A stretch of DNA of 64,000 bases from Catenulispora sp. MAP5-51 (GTDB lineage: Bacteria; Actinomycetota; Actinomycetes; Streptomycetales; Catenulisporaceae): positions 1-64,000 of the forward strand of contig NZ_JBGCCH010000006.1 in assembly GCF_041261205.1 (NCBI RefSeq). The letters run 5' to 3'. Made by a program: the position numbers and the translations under genes. Under the pieces are notes generated by a model that worked only from the letters and a program-made list of their open reading frames with translations, did not search any database and was not told the DNA's origin. Positions within the stretch are counted from its first letter, which is position 1, and each line of letters opens with the position of its first letter. This document shows positions 9,268 to 17,291 of this stretch, piece by piece.

Positions 9268-10458
9268 ATGTCGGCGTCGACCCTCAGCTCCACCGGCCTG
9301 CGACCGGAGGCGCGGACCTGGCAGGACGGCAAACGGTACCTGTGGCCGCTGGCCCTGGTCGTGCCGGTCCTGCCCTACGTCGGCTTCGGCCTGTGGCACC
9401 GCTTCGACAACGCGCTGGCGTGGTACCTGACCCCGTTCCTGGTGTACGTGATCGTGCCGGTCGGGGACTGGCTGATCGGGGAGGACGCCGGCAATCCGCC
9501 GGCGGAGCGCGAGGCACAGTTGCAGTCGGCCTGGTACTACCGCGTGCTCACCTTCCTGTACCTGCCGCTGCAATTCGGCTCGCTGGTGCTGGGGGCGTGG
9601 TGCTGGAGCCGGCCGCACGTGAACCTGGCGTCCAGGGTCGGCATGGTGGTCACGATCGGCATCGTCACCGGCATCGCCATCAACACCGCGCACGAACTCG
9701 GGCACAAGCGCGAGGACGTGGAGCGCTGGCTGTCGAAGATCGCGCTCGCGCCGTCCGGGTACGGGCACTTCTACGTCGAGCACAACCGGGGGCACCACGT
9801 GCGGGTGGCGACGCCCGAGGACCCGGCGTCGTCGCGGCTGGGGGAGTCGTTCTACCGCTTCTGGCCGCGGACGGTGTGGGGCTCGCTGAAGTCGGCGTGG
9901 GCGCTGGAGACGAAGAAGCACCGGCTGCGGAACCGCTCGCCCTGGACGGTCCGCAACGACCTGCTGAACGCGTGGCTGATGACCGTCGTCGTGTTCGCGG
10001 GTCTGACGGCTTGGCTCGGGGTCGGTGTCCTGCCGTTCCTGTTGCTGCAGATGGTCTTCGGGTTCTCGCTGCTGGAGATCGTGAACTACCTGGAGCACTA
10101 CGGCCTGCTGCGCCAGCGGACCGAGAGCGGCCGCTACGAGAAGGTCGAGCCGGTCCACAGCTGGAACAGCGACCGGCTGTCGACGAACGTCTTCCTCTAC
10201 CAACTCCAGCGGCACAGCGACCACCACGCCTACCCGAACCGCCGCTACCAGGTGCTGCGCTCCTTCGACGAGGCGCCGCAGCTGCCCGGCGGCTACGCCA
10301 CGATGATCGTGGTCGCGTTGTTCCCGCCGGTGTGGCGCAGGGTGATGGACCAGCGGGTGCTCGACCACTACGACGGCGACCCGCTGCTGGCCAACCTGAC
10401 GCCGAAGCTGCGGGCGAAGTACGAGGCGCAGGCCGCGGCCGGGGCGTCGGGCAGCTGA
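9268..10458 (+). CDS. alkB: AlkB-type alkane 1-monooxygenase
   Basis: A 396-residue integral membrane fatty-acid-desaturase-like di-iron hydroxylase. The histidine boxes are in order: HELGHK (142-147), EHNRGHH (171-177), NYLEHYG (273-279) and HSDHH (316-320), the arrangement of AlkB. It should oxidise medium-chain n-alkanes or related terminal methyl groups to alcohols. GGGAGG precedes the ATG at a good distance. It is transcribed alone: no rubredoxin, rubredoxin reductase or AlkR-type regulator is adjacent, so electron partners must be encoded elsewhere. The WYL regulator that follows is convergent with it. Confidence 0.88.
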   Translation: MSASTLSSTGLRPEARTWQDGKRYLWPLALVVPVLPYVGFGLWHRFDNALAWYLTPFLVYVIVPVGDWLIGEDAGNPPAEREAQLQSAWYYRVLTFLYLPLQFGSLVLGAWCWSRPHVNLASRVGMVVTIGIVTGIAINTAHELGHKREDVERWLSKIALAPSGYGHFYVEHNRGHHVRVATPEDPASSRLGESFYRFWPRTVWGSLKSAWALETKKHRLRNRSPWTVRNDLLNAWLMTVVVFAGLTAWLGVGVLPFLLLQMVFGFSLLEIVNYLEHYGLLRQRTESGRYEKVEPVHSWNSDRLSTNVFLYQLQRHSDHHAYPNRRYQVLRSFDEAPQLPGGYATMIVVALFPPVWRRVMDQRVLDHYDGDPLLANLTPKLRAKYEAQAAAGASGS

Positions 10459-10598
10459 GGGAGCGCCTGTCCGGCTGTCGGCGGCGGCGGGAACGTCGCG
10501 CGGTGCCGGCTGCCGGCCTGCTCCCTGGTTCTTGATTCCTGTCCGTGTTCCGAGCTGTTCCGAGCCCGGCACCGGTCACCGACCGGTCCCGGGCCGCC

Positions 10599-11591
10599 TC
10601 ATGCGATGCCGCCGTACATCCGGGCCAGCCCCGCGGCCGTCTCGGCGATCCGCTCCCGCAACGCCTCCGGGGCCACCACCTCGACGCCGGCGCCCAACGC
10701 CAGGAACTGGCCGTGCGCATGGGTCAGCGACTCGATCGGCACCGTCGCCTTGACCCAGCCGGCGCGCTCGTGGTCGTCCTCGGCGGTGGCGTTGACCGCG
10801 TTCACCACGTCGGCCGCCATCACCTCCTCCAGCCGCTGCCTCCCGGCCGGCGACAAGCGGATCAGCGCGTCGCCCTGGACCAGGCGCGCCCGGAACTCCG
10901 CGACCTGCTGGGCCCAGTAGGCGTTCAGGTCGAAGTCGGCGGGGCGCTCGAAGCGGGAGTCGTCGTCCTCCAGCGCGGTCAGTTCCAGGATCTGGTTCAC
11001 GCGGAAGGTGTTGATCCGTCCGGCGGATTCGGCGACGGTGTACCACTTGCCGGTCTTCAGGACGATCCCGTACGGCGCCAGCGTGCGCACGACCTCCGGC
11101 GGCTCGGTCCAGCGGCGATACAGGATCCTGATACGCCGCTGGTTCCAGACCGCCTCGGCGACGGCCGGCAGGAACGGGCTGGTGTCGCCGTCGTCGTACC
11201 AGCCGGGCGCGTCGAGCAGGAAGCGCTCCTGGATGCGGCCGCTGCGGTCGGCCAGCTCCGGCGGCAGGGCCGCCTTCACCTTCAGCTGCGCCGCGGCCAT
11301 GACCGAGCCCAGTCCGAGTTCGGCGGCCGGGCCCGGGAGCGCGGCCAGGAACATGGCCTCGGCCTCGTTGGCCGACAGGCCGGTCAGGCGGGTGCGGTAG
11401 CCGGCCAGGAGCTGGTAGCCGCCGGCCGGGCCGGCGTCGCCGTAGAGCGGGATGCCGGCCTCGTGCAGCGACTCGACGTCGCGGTAGATGGTGCGGACCG
11501 AGACCTCCAGTTCGTCGGCGAGCTGTTGGGCCGTCATACGTCCCCGCGTCTGCAGGAGCAGGAGCAGGGATACGAGTCGGCTGGCGCGCAT
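10599..11591 (-). CDS. YafY/PafBC-type WYL-domain transcriptional regulator
   Basis: A 330-residue regulator: an N-terminal DeoR-like winged helix-turn-helix (MTAQQLADELEVSVRTIYRDVESL, residues about 19-42), a GPAGGYQLLAGY wing, then a WYL domain (about 150-225, with RIRILYRR and WYTVAESAGRINTFRVNQI) and a C-terminal WCX-like extension. WYL domains bind nucleic-acid or nucleotide ligands and often control DNA-damage, phage-defence or metabolic genes. The gene stands alone and its target is not evident; the neighbours are alkB (convergent) and a GNAT gene (same strand, upstream). Confidence 0.82.
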   Translation of the reverse strand: MRASRLVSLLLLLQTRGRMTAQQLADELEVSVRTIYRDVESLHEAGIPLYGDAGPAGGYQLLAGYRTRLTGLSANEAEAMFLAALPGPAAELGLGSVMAAAQLKVKAALPPELADRSGRIQERFLLDAPGWYDDGDTSPFLPAVAEAVWNQRRIRILYRRWTEPPEVVRTLAPYGIVLKTGKWYTVAESAGRINTFRVNQILELTALEDDDSRFERPADFDLNAYWAQQVAEFRARLVQGDALIRLSPAGRQRLEEVMAADVVNAVNATAEDDHERAGWVKATVPIESLTHAHGQFLALGAGVEVVAPEALRERIAETAAGLARMYGGIA

Positions 11592-11637
11592 GGCTGGATT
11601 ATCCGTCTCGGCGCCGACAGATTTGCTTCGCCTCGCC

Positions 11638-12228
11638 TCAGGCGGTGAAGCCGGTGCGGACCTTGGTGCCGGCGGCGGACGCGCGTTCGGCGTCGAAGTC
11701 GGCCCGGAGGGTGGCGAAGACGACCAGGTCGCGGTACTCCCCGGCCCGGAAGTGGCAGCCGCGGCAGACGCCCTCGCGGACCAGGCCGGCCTTCTCCAGC
11801 GAGCGCTGCTCGGCGAAGTTCTCCACGTCCGTCGAGGCCTCGACGCGGTTCACCGTGGTGTTGGCGAACAGGTAGGCGATGAGCTGGCGCTGCGCCTCGG
11901 TGCCGTAGCCCTTGCCGCGTGCGGCGGGGATCAGCTGGATGCCGAAGTTGATCGCCGGCGCCGGGATCGGGCCGTAGTGCTCCGGGTGCCAGCTGACGGT
12001 GCCGATGAACTCGCCCTCGGCCTCGATCGCGAGCCGGCCGTTCAGGTCGCCCCACTTCTGGAACACCTCGCCCGACTCCACGCTCTTGCGCATGCGGGCC
12101 GGGTCGTTGAAGCCGTAGAAGCTATACGGATCGGTCTCCGGGGTCGCCAGGTTGGCCTCTTCGATGGCGCAGTCCTCGAGCGTGATCGTACGAAGGCGCA
12201 CCGTGCTCGCGGGGGTGTCGTAAGTCAT
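11638..12228 (-). CDS. GNAT acetyltransferase, RimJ/RimL-like
   Basis: A 196-residue N-acetyltransferase. The acetyl-CoA loop is seen as IQLIPAARGKGYGTEAQRQLIAYLF (Q/RxxGxG/A type), preceded by FIGTVSWH and followed by EASTDVENFAEQRSLEKAGLVREGV, typical of the RimJ/RimL branch. The ATG at 12228 is preferred to an in-frame TTG nine bases earlier. Substrate unknown; family members modify ribosomal proteins, antibiotics or small amines. It lies just upstream of the WYL gene on the same strand and ten bases past the ipdC stop. Confidence 0.78.
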   Translation of the reverse strand: MTYDTPASTVRLRTITLEDCAIEEANLATPETDPYSFYGFNDPARMRKSVESGEVFQKWGDLNGRLAIEAEGEFIGTVSWHPEHYGPIPAPAINFGIQLIPAARGKGYGTEAQRQLIAYLFANTTVNRVEASTDVENFAEQRSLEKAGLVREGVCRGCHFRAGEYRDLVVFATLRADFDAERASAAGTKVRTGFTA

Positions 12229-12238
12229 ATCCGCCAAG

Positions 12239-13309
12239 TTAGCCCACTACAGTCGCGGACGTCCTCGCCGTTGCCGCCACCGCCTCGGCGATGATCCGGT
12301 CGATGAGGTCCTCGCAGCTCGGCAGGTCCTCGATGAGGCCGACCACCTGGCCCGCCGACAGCACCCCGGCGGCCGGATCGCCGCGCACCAGCCCGGCTTT
12401 CAGCAGCATCGGGGTGTTCGCGGCCATCACGACCTGTCCCAGGCGCAGGCCGTGGTGCCTGCGCATGGCCAGGCCGTCCTTGGCCATCGCGCGCAGCGAC
12501 ATGCCGGTCATCTTCTTGAAGGCCAGGCCGTTGCGCGCCGAGCGCAGCAGCGAGCTCACCGTGCCCGAGCGCTCGATCTGCTCCACGAGCCCGGTGCGCA
12601 GCACGCGGTGCGGGACGCCGTCGATCTTCGGGGTCGCGACGGTCCCGTTGACGTCGGCCGCCAGATAGAGCGCCTTCACGGCGTCCGGGACGCGGGAGTC
12701 GGAGGTCAGCAGGAAACGCGTGCCCATCGCGATGCCCTCGGCACCGTAGGCCAGGGCCGCGGCCAGGCCCCGGCCGTCGAAGAACCCGCCGGCGGCCAGG
12801 ACCGGGATGTCCACGGCCGCGGTGATCTGCGGCAGCAGCAGGCTGGTGGCCACGCCGCCGGTGTGTCCGCCGCCTTCGCCGCCCTGGACGACGACCGCGT
12901 CCACGCCCCAGGCCGCGACCTTCTCGGCGTGCCGTTTGGCGCCGATGGAGGGGACCACGACGGTTCCGGCGTCCTTCAGCTTCGCGATCAGCTCCTGTTT
13001 CGGGGCCAGGGCGAAGGACGCGACCCGCACGCCCTCCTTGATGAGCAGGTCCACCCGCTCGGCGGCGTCGGCCGCGTCAGCCCGCAGATTCACCCCGAAG
13101 GGAGCATCAGTGCGCTCCTTCACTTCGCGGATCGCCGTGGCCAGTTCGTCGTAGGACATGGTCGCCGACGCCAGGATCCCCAGCGCCCCGGCCTTCGCCG
13201 TCGCGGTCACCAGATGCGGACCGGCGACCCAGCCCATGCCGGTCTGCACGATCGGGTGCCGGACGCCCACGAGCTCCGTCCACCGGGTGCGGATCCGCTG
13301 TTCCGGCAT
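12239..13309 (-). CDS. ipdC: FMN-dependent dehydrogenase IpdC (nitronate monooxygenase fold)
   Basis: A 356-residue 2-nitropropane-dioxygenase-like TIM barrel: GVRHPIVQTGMGWVAG near the N-terminus, VVQGGEGGGHTGG (about 137-149) and LAAGGFFDGRGLAAALAYGAEGIAMGTRFL (FMN phosphate site). In the HIP pathway IpdC (Rv3553) is the flavoenzyme that dehydrogenates HIC-CoA to HIEC-CoA before hydrolytic ring opening. It starts six bases after the ipdB stop and is the last gene of the echA20-ipdA-ipdB-ipdC operon, the same order as in Mycobacterium tuberculosis Rv3550-Rv3553. Confidence 0.88.
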   Translation of the reverse strand: MPEQRIRTRWTELVGVRHPIVQTGMGWVAGPHLVTATAKAGALGILASATMSYDELATAIREVKERTDAPFGVNLRADAADAAERVDLLIKEGVRVASFALAPKQELIAKLKDAGTVVVPSIGAKRHAEKVAAWGVDAVVVQGGEGGGHTGGVATSLLLPQITAAVDIPVLAAGGFFDGRGLAAALAYGAEGIAMGTRFLLTSDSRVPDAVKALYLAADVNGTVATPKIDGVPHRVLRTGLVEQIERSGTVSSLLRSARNGLAFKKMTGMSLRAMAKDGLAMRRHHGLRLGQVVMAANTPMLLKAGLVRGDPAAGVLSAGQVVGLIEDLPSCEDLIDRIIAEAVAATARTSATVVG

Positions 13310-13315
13310 GCGCGC

Positions 13316-14098
13316 TCATCGCCTTCCGGCGGACGGGACCTCGCGTTCGCGGGTGTTCCGCGGGTCCAGGACCTCGCGGATCAGCCGCAGCGCTTCGGCG
13401 TCCGGCTCGGGGGTGGTCCGGATCGTCCCCCGGTCCGTGCCGATCAGGACGAAGCCCGTCGCGTCGACCACCTCGTCGATCGTGACTCCGGGATGGACCG
13501 ACCGGACGCGCATCCGGTGGTCCTTGGTCTGGAAGTCGAAGACCGCCAGGTTCGTCACCACGCGGCGCAGTTCGTGGAAGCGCGCCGCGTGCCCGGTGCC
13601 GCGGGCCCGGTCGTATCCGAGCCCTGAGACCACGTCGACCTTCTCCACGAACACCTTGGGGGAGTGGTTGGCGATCCAGTAGCTGGTCGGGTGGTTGATG
13701 GTGTTCCCGGGCGCGCCGCGGACGCCGATCAGCTGCGCCTTCGGCCGCGCGTGATCGGTGCCGATGGCGGAGATGTTCTGGTTGCCGAACCTGTCGAGCT
13801 GGCTGGCGCCCATCATCACGTGGCGCGAGCCGTGCCAGACGAAGTCGAACAGCTGGCGGTAGGGGATGTGCGCCTCGACGTGGGAATCGGCGCCGGTGGG
13901 GTCCGTCAGGTAGTTCGCGTCCCCGTCGGAGAGCATCAGGCCCGGGGCGAAGGTCAGCTTGGCCAGCCGGGCGCCGAGCGCCGGGATCAGACCCATCGGC
14001 GAGGCGATGACCTCGCCGTCGCCGCGCCAGGCCTCGGCGCACGCGGCCACACAGATTTCGGAGCGAGTACAGGTTTCGGAGCGGGTCACGTCGCTCAT
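13316..14098 (-). CDS. ipdB: COCHEA-CoA hydrolase beta subunit IpdB
   Basis: A 260-residue class I CoA-transferase-like subunit. IpdAB is a cog-wheel family member that, unlike true CoA transferases, hydrolyses the last carbon ring of steroids (COCHEA-CoA to MOODA-CoA). Recognisable blocks: ASPMGLIPALGARLAKLTFAP, the SDGDANYL run, RHVMMGASQLDRFGNQNISAIG, NHPTSYWIANHS and RVRSVHPGVTIDEV. The ATG at 14098 overlaps the ipdA stop by ATGA, as expected for subunits made in equal amounts. Confidence 0.9.
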   Translation of the reverse strand: MSDVTRSETCTRSEICVAACAEAWRGDGEVIASPMGLIPALGARLAKLTFAPGLMLSDGDANYLTDPTGADSHVEAHIPYRQLFDFVWHGSRHVMMGASQLDRFGNQNISAIGTDHARPKAQLIGVRGAPGNTINHPTSYWIANHSPKVFVEKVDVVSGLGYDRARGTGHAARFHELRRVVTNLAVFDFQTKDHRMRVRSVHPGVTIDEVVDATGFVLIGTDRGTIRTTPEPDAEALRLIREVLDPRNTREREVPSAGRR

Positions 14099-14889
14099 TC
14101 GCCGTGCTCCTTGTCCCCGGCGAACAGCTCGCCGGCCGCGTATGCCTTCTGCGCCGCCTCGTCGCGGCCGTAGTCCGGGACGCAGCTGGTGAAGCCGGCG
14201 CCGCCGGGGGCCTCGACGACGCCGTCGACCATCATCCGGTTGATCTTCAGGGACTGCGGCGGGCCGCCGGCCAGCAGGTCGGCGGTCTCCACGATCCGCT
14301 CGCAGGAGACGTAGCGCCTTTCGGCCGCCAGGCAGTAGAGGTCGTCGAAGTAGATGTCAGGGCCCAGATACTGGGTGTTGCCGAACATGTCGGCGCGGTT
14401 CATGTGGACCAGCGCGGCGTCCAGGTGGATCGCGGGCATCGCCAGGAGTTTCTCGCCGTCGTCGTAGGGCGAGTCGACGGTCCGCAGGTCCGGGTTGGTG
14501 CGCATGACGTCGGTGCCCAGGCCCGCGCGGGTCGGCAGGAACGGCAGGCGCAGCGCGGCGGCGTACAGGCCCCACTGCAAGGCGCCTTCATCGAACTCTG
14601 ACACCTCGATCTCGCCTTCCTGGCGGGCCTTGCGGAAGTACGGGTCCAGGGGGATCGAGTCCAGGGACACGAAGCCGTAGACCGCTTTGCGCACCTTGCC
14701 GGTCGCGCACAGCATGCCGACGTCCGGTCCGCCGTAGGACACCACGGTCAGGTCCTTCAGGCTGGACTTGGCGATCGCGGTCACCAGCGCCATCGGCTTG
14801 CGCCGCGATCCCCAGCCGCCGATGCCGACGGTCATGCCGTCGCGCAGTTCGGCGACCACGTCCTCGGCGCTCATCCGCTTGTCGCGCAT
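14095..14889 (-). CDS. ipdA: COCHEA-CoA hydrolase alpha subunit IpdA
   Basis: A 264-residue CoA-transferase-fold subunit beginning MRDKRMSAEDVVAELRDGMTVGIGGWGSRRKPMAL, the characteristic IpdA start with the GGWGSRRKPM loop. Further blocks: DLTVVSYGGPDVGML, SEFDEGALQWGL, LPTRAGLGTDV and ALVHMNRADMFGNTQYLGPD. With IpdB it opens the remaining carbon ring. The ATG at 14889 lies two bases after the echA20 stop, and the stop overlaps ipdB. The whole operon is controlled from the operator at 15712. Confidence 0.9.
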   Translation of the reverse strand: MRDKRMSAEDVVAELRDGMTVGIGGWGSRRKPMALVTAIAKSSLKDLTVVSYGGPDVGMLCATGKVRKAVYGFVSLDSIPLDPYFRKARQEGEIEVSEFDEGALQWGLYAAALRLPFLPTRAGLGTDVMRTNPDLRTVDSPYDDGEKLLAMPAIHLDAALVHMNRADMFGNTQYLGPDIYFDDLYCLAAERRYVSCERIVETADLLAGGPPQSLKINRMMVDGVVEAPGGAGFTSCVPDYGRDEAAQKAYAAGELFAGDKEHGE

Positions 14890-14891
14890 GC

Positions 14892-15674
14892 TCAGGCCCC
14901 GCCTTCCTTGTCCGCCGCGAGCTTGTCCGCCACGAACTTGTCCCGTTCCTCGTCGGCGACCCCGGCCAGGTTGATCTCGAAGGTGAAGCCCTGCTCGTAC
15001 CGGTAGGAGCGCTTGACGTCGACCGGGTCGATGCCGTTCAGCGCGGCCTTGGCGGCCCGGATCACCGCCGGGTGCTTGGCGGCGATCTCGGCGGCCAGCT
15101 CCAGGGCGCGCTCGTGCAGCTTCTCGCGGGGCACGACGTCCCAGACCGAGCCGAACTCCAGGAGCCGCTGCGCCGACACGGTGCGCGCCGTGTAGTACAT
15201 GGTCCGCAGGTAGTGCTGCGGGACCAGCCGCCCCAGATGCGTGGCCGCGCCGAGCGCACCCCGGTCCACCTCCGGCAGCCCGAAGTAGGCGTCGTCGCTG
15301 GCGATGATGCTGTCCGCGTTGCCCACCAGGCCGATCCCGCCCCCGACGCAGAACCCCGCGACCTCGGCGATGACCGGGACCGGGCAGTCGTAGACCGCGG
15401 CGAAGGCGGCGGCGCACCCGGCGTTGGCCCCGAGCAGGGCGTCGAAGCCGGGGGTGTTCTGCATCTCCTTGATGTCCACGCCGGCATTGAATCCGCGGCC
15501 CTCGGCGCGCAGGATGACTACCCGGGTATCAGGGTCGTGACCCGCGGCCCGCAGCGCGTCGGCGAGGGCGAACCAGCCCGCCACCGGCAGCGCGTTCACC
15601 GGGGGCTGGTCGACGCTGACCGTGACGACGCCGCGATGCGCCGCCCCCGGCTCGCTGGTGCTGGTGACGGCCAA
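14892..15674 (-). CDS. echA20: Steroid ring-opening crotonase EchA20
   Basis: A 260-residue enoyl-CoA hydratase/isomerase superfamily protein. EchA20 hydrolyses HIEC-CoA to open one of the last two steroid rings. Matching blocks are VSVDQPPVNALP, RVVILRAEGRGFNAGVDIKEMQ, GFCVGGGIGLVGNADSIIASDDAYFGLPEVDRGALGAATHL and YRYEQGFTFEINLAGVADE. I chose a TTG start at 15674: GAGGAGG lies five bases ahead, and the resulting N-terminus (xAVTSTSEPG) aligns with the start of the mycobacterial protein. The ATG at 15719 lies inside the operator palindrome and would add residues with no counterpart. Confidence 0.88.
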   Translation of the reverse strand: MAVTSTSEPGAAHRGVVTVSVDQPPVNALPVAGWFALADALRAAGHDPDTRVVILRAEGRGFNAGVDIKEMQNTPGFDALLGANAGCAAAFAAVYDCPVPVIAEVAGFCVGGGIGLVGNADSIIASDDAYFGLPEVDRGALGAATHLGRLVPQHYLRTMYYTARTVSAQRLLEFGSVWDVVPREKLHERALELAAEIAAKHPAVIRAAKAALNGIDPVDVKRSYRYEQGFTFEINLAGVADEERDKFVADKLAADKEGGA

Positions 15675-15711
15675 GGCGGCCTCCTCGGGTCCACGGTGCG
15701 CTGCTGGGCAA

Positions 15712-15727
15712 CCTAGCATTTGCTTGG
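15712..15727. promoter_or_regulatory. Probable KstR2 operator B
   Basis: CCTAGCATTTGCTTGG, with the same right arm (TTGCTTGG) as the sites at 4014 and 22701. It lies 37 bases upstream of the echA20 start and about 105 bases upstream of the divergent membrane-protein gene at 15833. Confidence 0.7.
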
Positions 15728-15832
15728 GAGATCCTAGCGGTCGCTCGGAGGGGTGACCAGAGCGGCGGGAAACGCGAAAGTGACGGACAGTGGTCTGCAG
15801 GGAACAAGATTGCGACCGATCGGAGCGCGCAG

Positions 15833-17107
15833 ATGTCCCAGGACGACCAGCGCAACCAGCCGAACGAGGAGCCCGAGCAGACCGCGCGGCGGGCGGAGGC
15901 GGACGCCGCCGGGGACGCTGGTGCGGAGCGGGAGCGGGAGCCGGGTTCGTCGCCGGTGTCGGGGCCGGGCCCGGCAGCCGGTGGCACGGAGCCGACTGTG
16001 GTCGGTACTCCGGAGCCGACTGTCGTCGGCGCGCCGATCCCCGCGAGTGAGGTCGGTCCCGCCACGACCGGGACCGGGGCCGCGGCCGAACCCCCGACCG
16101 GAGCTACGACCGATCCCTCGACCGGAGCTACAACCGGAGCTACAACCGAGACCGGCTCGCCAGCCGCAGCCCCAGCCGCAGCTACAACCGGAGCTACAAC
16201 CGGAGCTACAACCGAGACCGGCTCGCCAGCCGCAACCGCAGCCGGCGGCGCGACCGCCGCCGCCGGCGCGCCGGCCGCGAGCCCCGCCGCCAAGCCCCGC
16301 CGCGTGTTCCAGGAAGCCGGCGAGGGTGCGGCCCGCTACGCCGAGGTCCCCGAGGAGGTGCCGCGCAGCGGCTCGGAGCAGTCGTGGAGCGCGCAGCCGC
16401 ACCCCGGCTACCAGCCCGATCCGGCGCGCCACGTCACCACCCGGCGCCTCATGGCCAGCTCCCTGGTCGGCCTGGTGGTGCTGGGCGCCGGCGCCTTCTT
16501 CGGCTTCAACCTCCTCACCCTCAAGTCCAGCAACGGAAACGGCCCGGCGGTGTGGACCGGCGCGGTGACGCAGCAGGGCGCGGTCATAGGCGGCATCAAC
16601 GCCCAGAACAACGACTCCGCCGCGCCGGTCTCCCTGCCCGTGGGCGCCACCTTCGGCAACAGCGGGACCGCCGAGGGCGCGGCGGTCAATCAGGCCATCA
16701 CCGCCTGCCAGAAGGCGTCGACCACCTCGGTCCCGGTGACCGCGGCCACCGGCACGCCCGCCGAGATCAGCGCCTGGGGGAACAAGGCCACGCCGACCGT
16801 GGACGATCTGCACTCCGGCGCGGCCTCGTTGCAGCGCACCCTGAACGGCACTGACGCCGTCACGGTGGCGAACGCGGCCTACAGCCTGTGCCTGGGCTAC
16901 CCGGCGGTCTCCACGGTGCCCCCGATGCCCGACGCCGCCGGTTCGCAGGCCTGGTCGGCCGCGGTCAGGGCCTACGCCCAGGCCGCGAGCCAGGCGTTGC
17001 AGGGCATCAGCGGGAAGCCGGCCCAGCTGACCGCCGCGAACGCCAGCATCAACACCGGCAACGCCGAGGTCGCCAAGCTGTCGGCGCTGGTCAACAACAC
17101 TCTCTGA
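15833..17107 (+). CDS. Low-complexity bitopic membrane protein, unknown
   Basis: A 424-residue protein in three parts. Residues 1-155 are disordered and rich in Ala, Thr, Gly, Pro and Glu, with near-identical (TGAT)n-ETGSPAA blocks; a single membrane helix follows at about 207-225 (LMASSLVGLVVLGAGAFFGFNLL); the extracytoplasmic C-terminal ~200 residues contain two cysteines and Ala/Thr/Asn-rich helices (NQAITACQKA, NAAYSLCLGYP). No catalytic motif seen. The layout (long disordered cytoplasmic tail, one helix, small outer domain) resembles many actinobacterial envelope proteins of unknown role. It is divergent from the echA20 operon; whether the operator at 15712 affects it is unknown. Confidence 0.65.
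   Translation: MSQDDQRNQPNEEPEQTARRAEADAAGDAGAEREREPGSSPVSGPGPAAGGTEPTVVGTPEPTVVGAPIPASEVGPATTGTGAAAEPPTGATTDPSTGATTGATTETGSPAAAPAAATTGATTGATTETGSPAATAAGGATAAAGAPAASPAAKPRRVFQEAGEGAARYAEVPEEVPRSGSEQSWSAQPHPGYQPDPARHVTTRRLMASSLVGLVVLGAGAFFGFNLLTLKSSNGNGPAVWTGAVTQQGAVIGGINAQNNDSAAPVSLPVGATFGNSGTAEGAAVNQAITACQKASTTSVPVTAATGTPAEISAWGNKATPTVDDLHSGAASLQRTLNGTDAVTVANAAYSLCLGYPAVSTVPPMPDAAGSQAWSAAVRAYAQAASQALQGISGKPAQLTAANASINTGNAEVAKLSALVNNTL
16121..16233 (+). repeat. Internal coding repeat (TGATT/ETGSPAA blocks)
   Basis: Two near-perfect copies of a block made of CCGGAGCTACAA units followed by CCGAGACCGGCTCGCCAGCC, inside the disordered tail of the membrane protein. The second copy has one extra GGAGCTACAACC unit, which points to slippage or unequal exchange. 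Confidence 0.75.
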
Positions 17108-17147
17108 CGACTCCTGCGCCCTGCCGACCTGCCCCCGAGCGCTCCTC

Positions 17148-17182
17148 GACAGCCGCTGGCCGCCCCCCCGTCAGCGGCTGTC
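17148..17182 (+). terminator. Hairpin after the membrane-protein gene
   Basis: A perfect 11-base-pair stem (GACAGCCGCTG with CAGCGGCTGTC) and a 13-base C-rich loop, 40 bases after the stop at 17107. There is no T run, as is common for actinomycete terminators. Confidence 0.5.
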
Positions 17183-17291
17183 AGCCTCTGTCAGGCTCTG
17201 TCAGCGCCGTGTGCGCGGCCTATCAGCGGCACCCTCGATGCTCGTACTCGTAACCACACGACGAGTGCAGACGACAGAGGGGACCAGGTCG

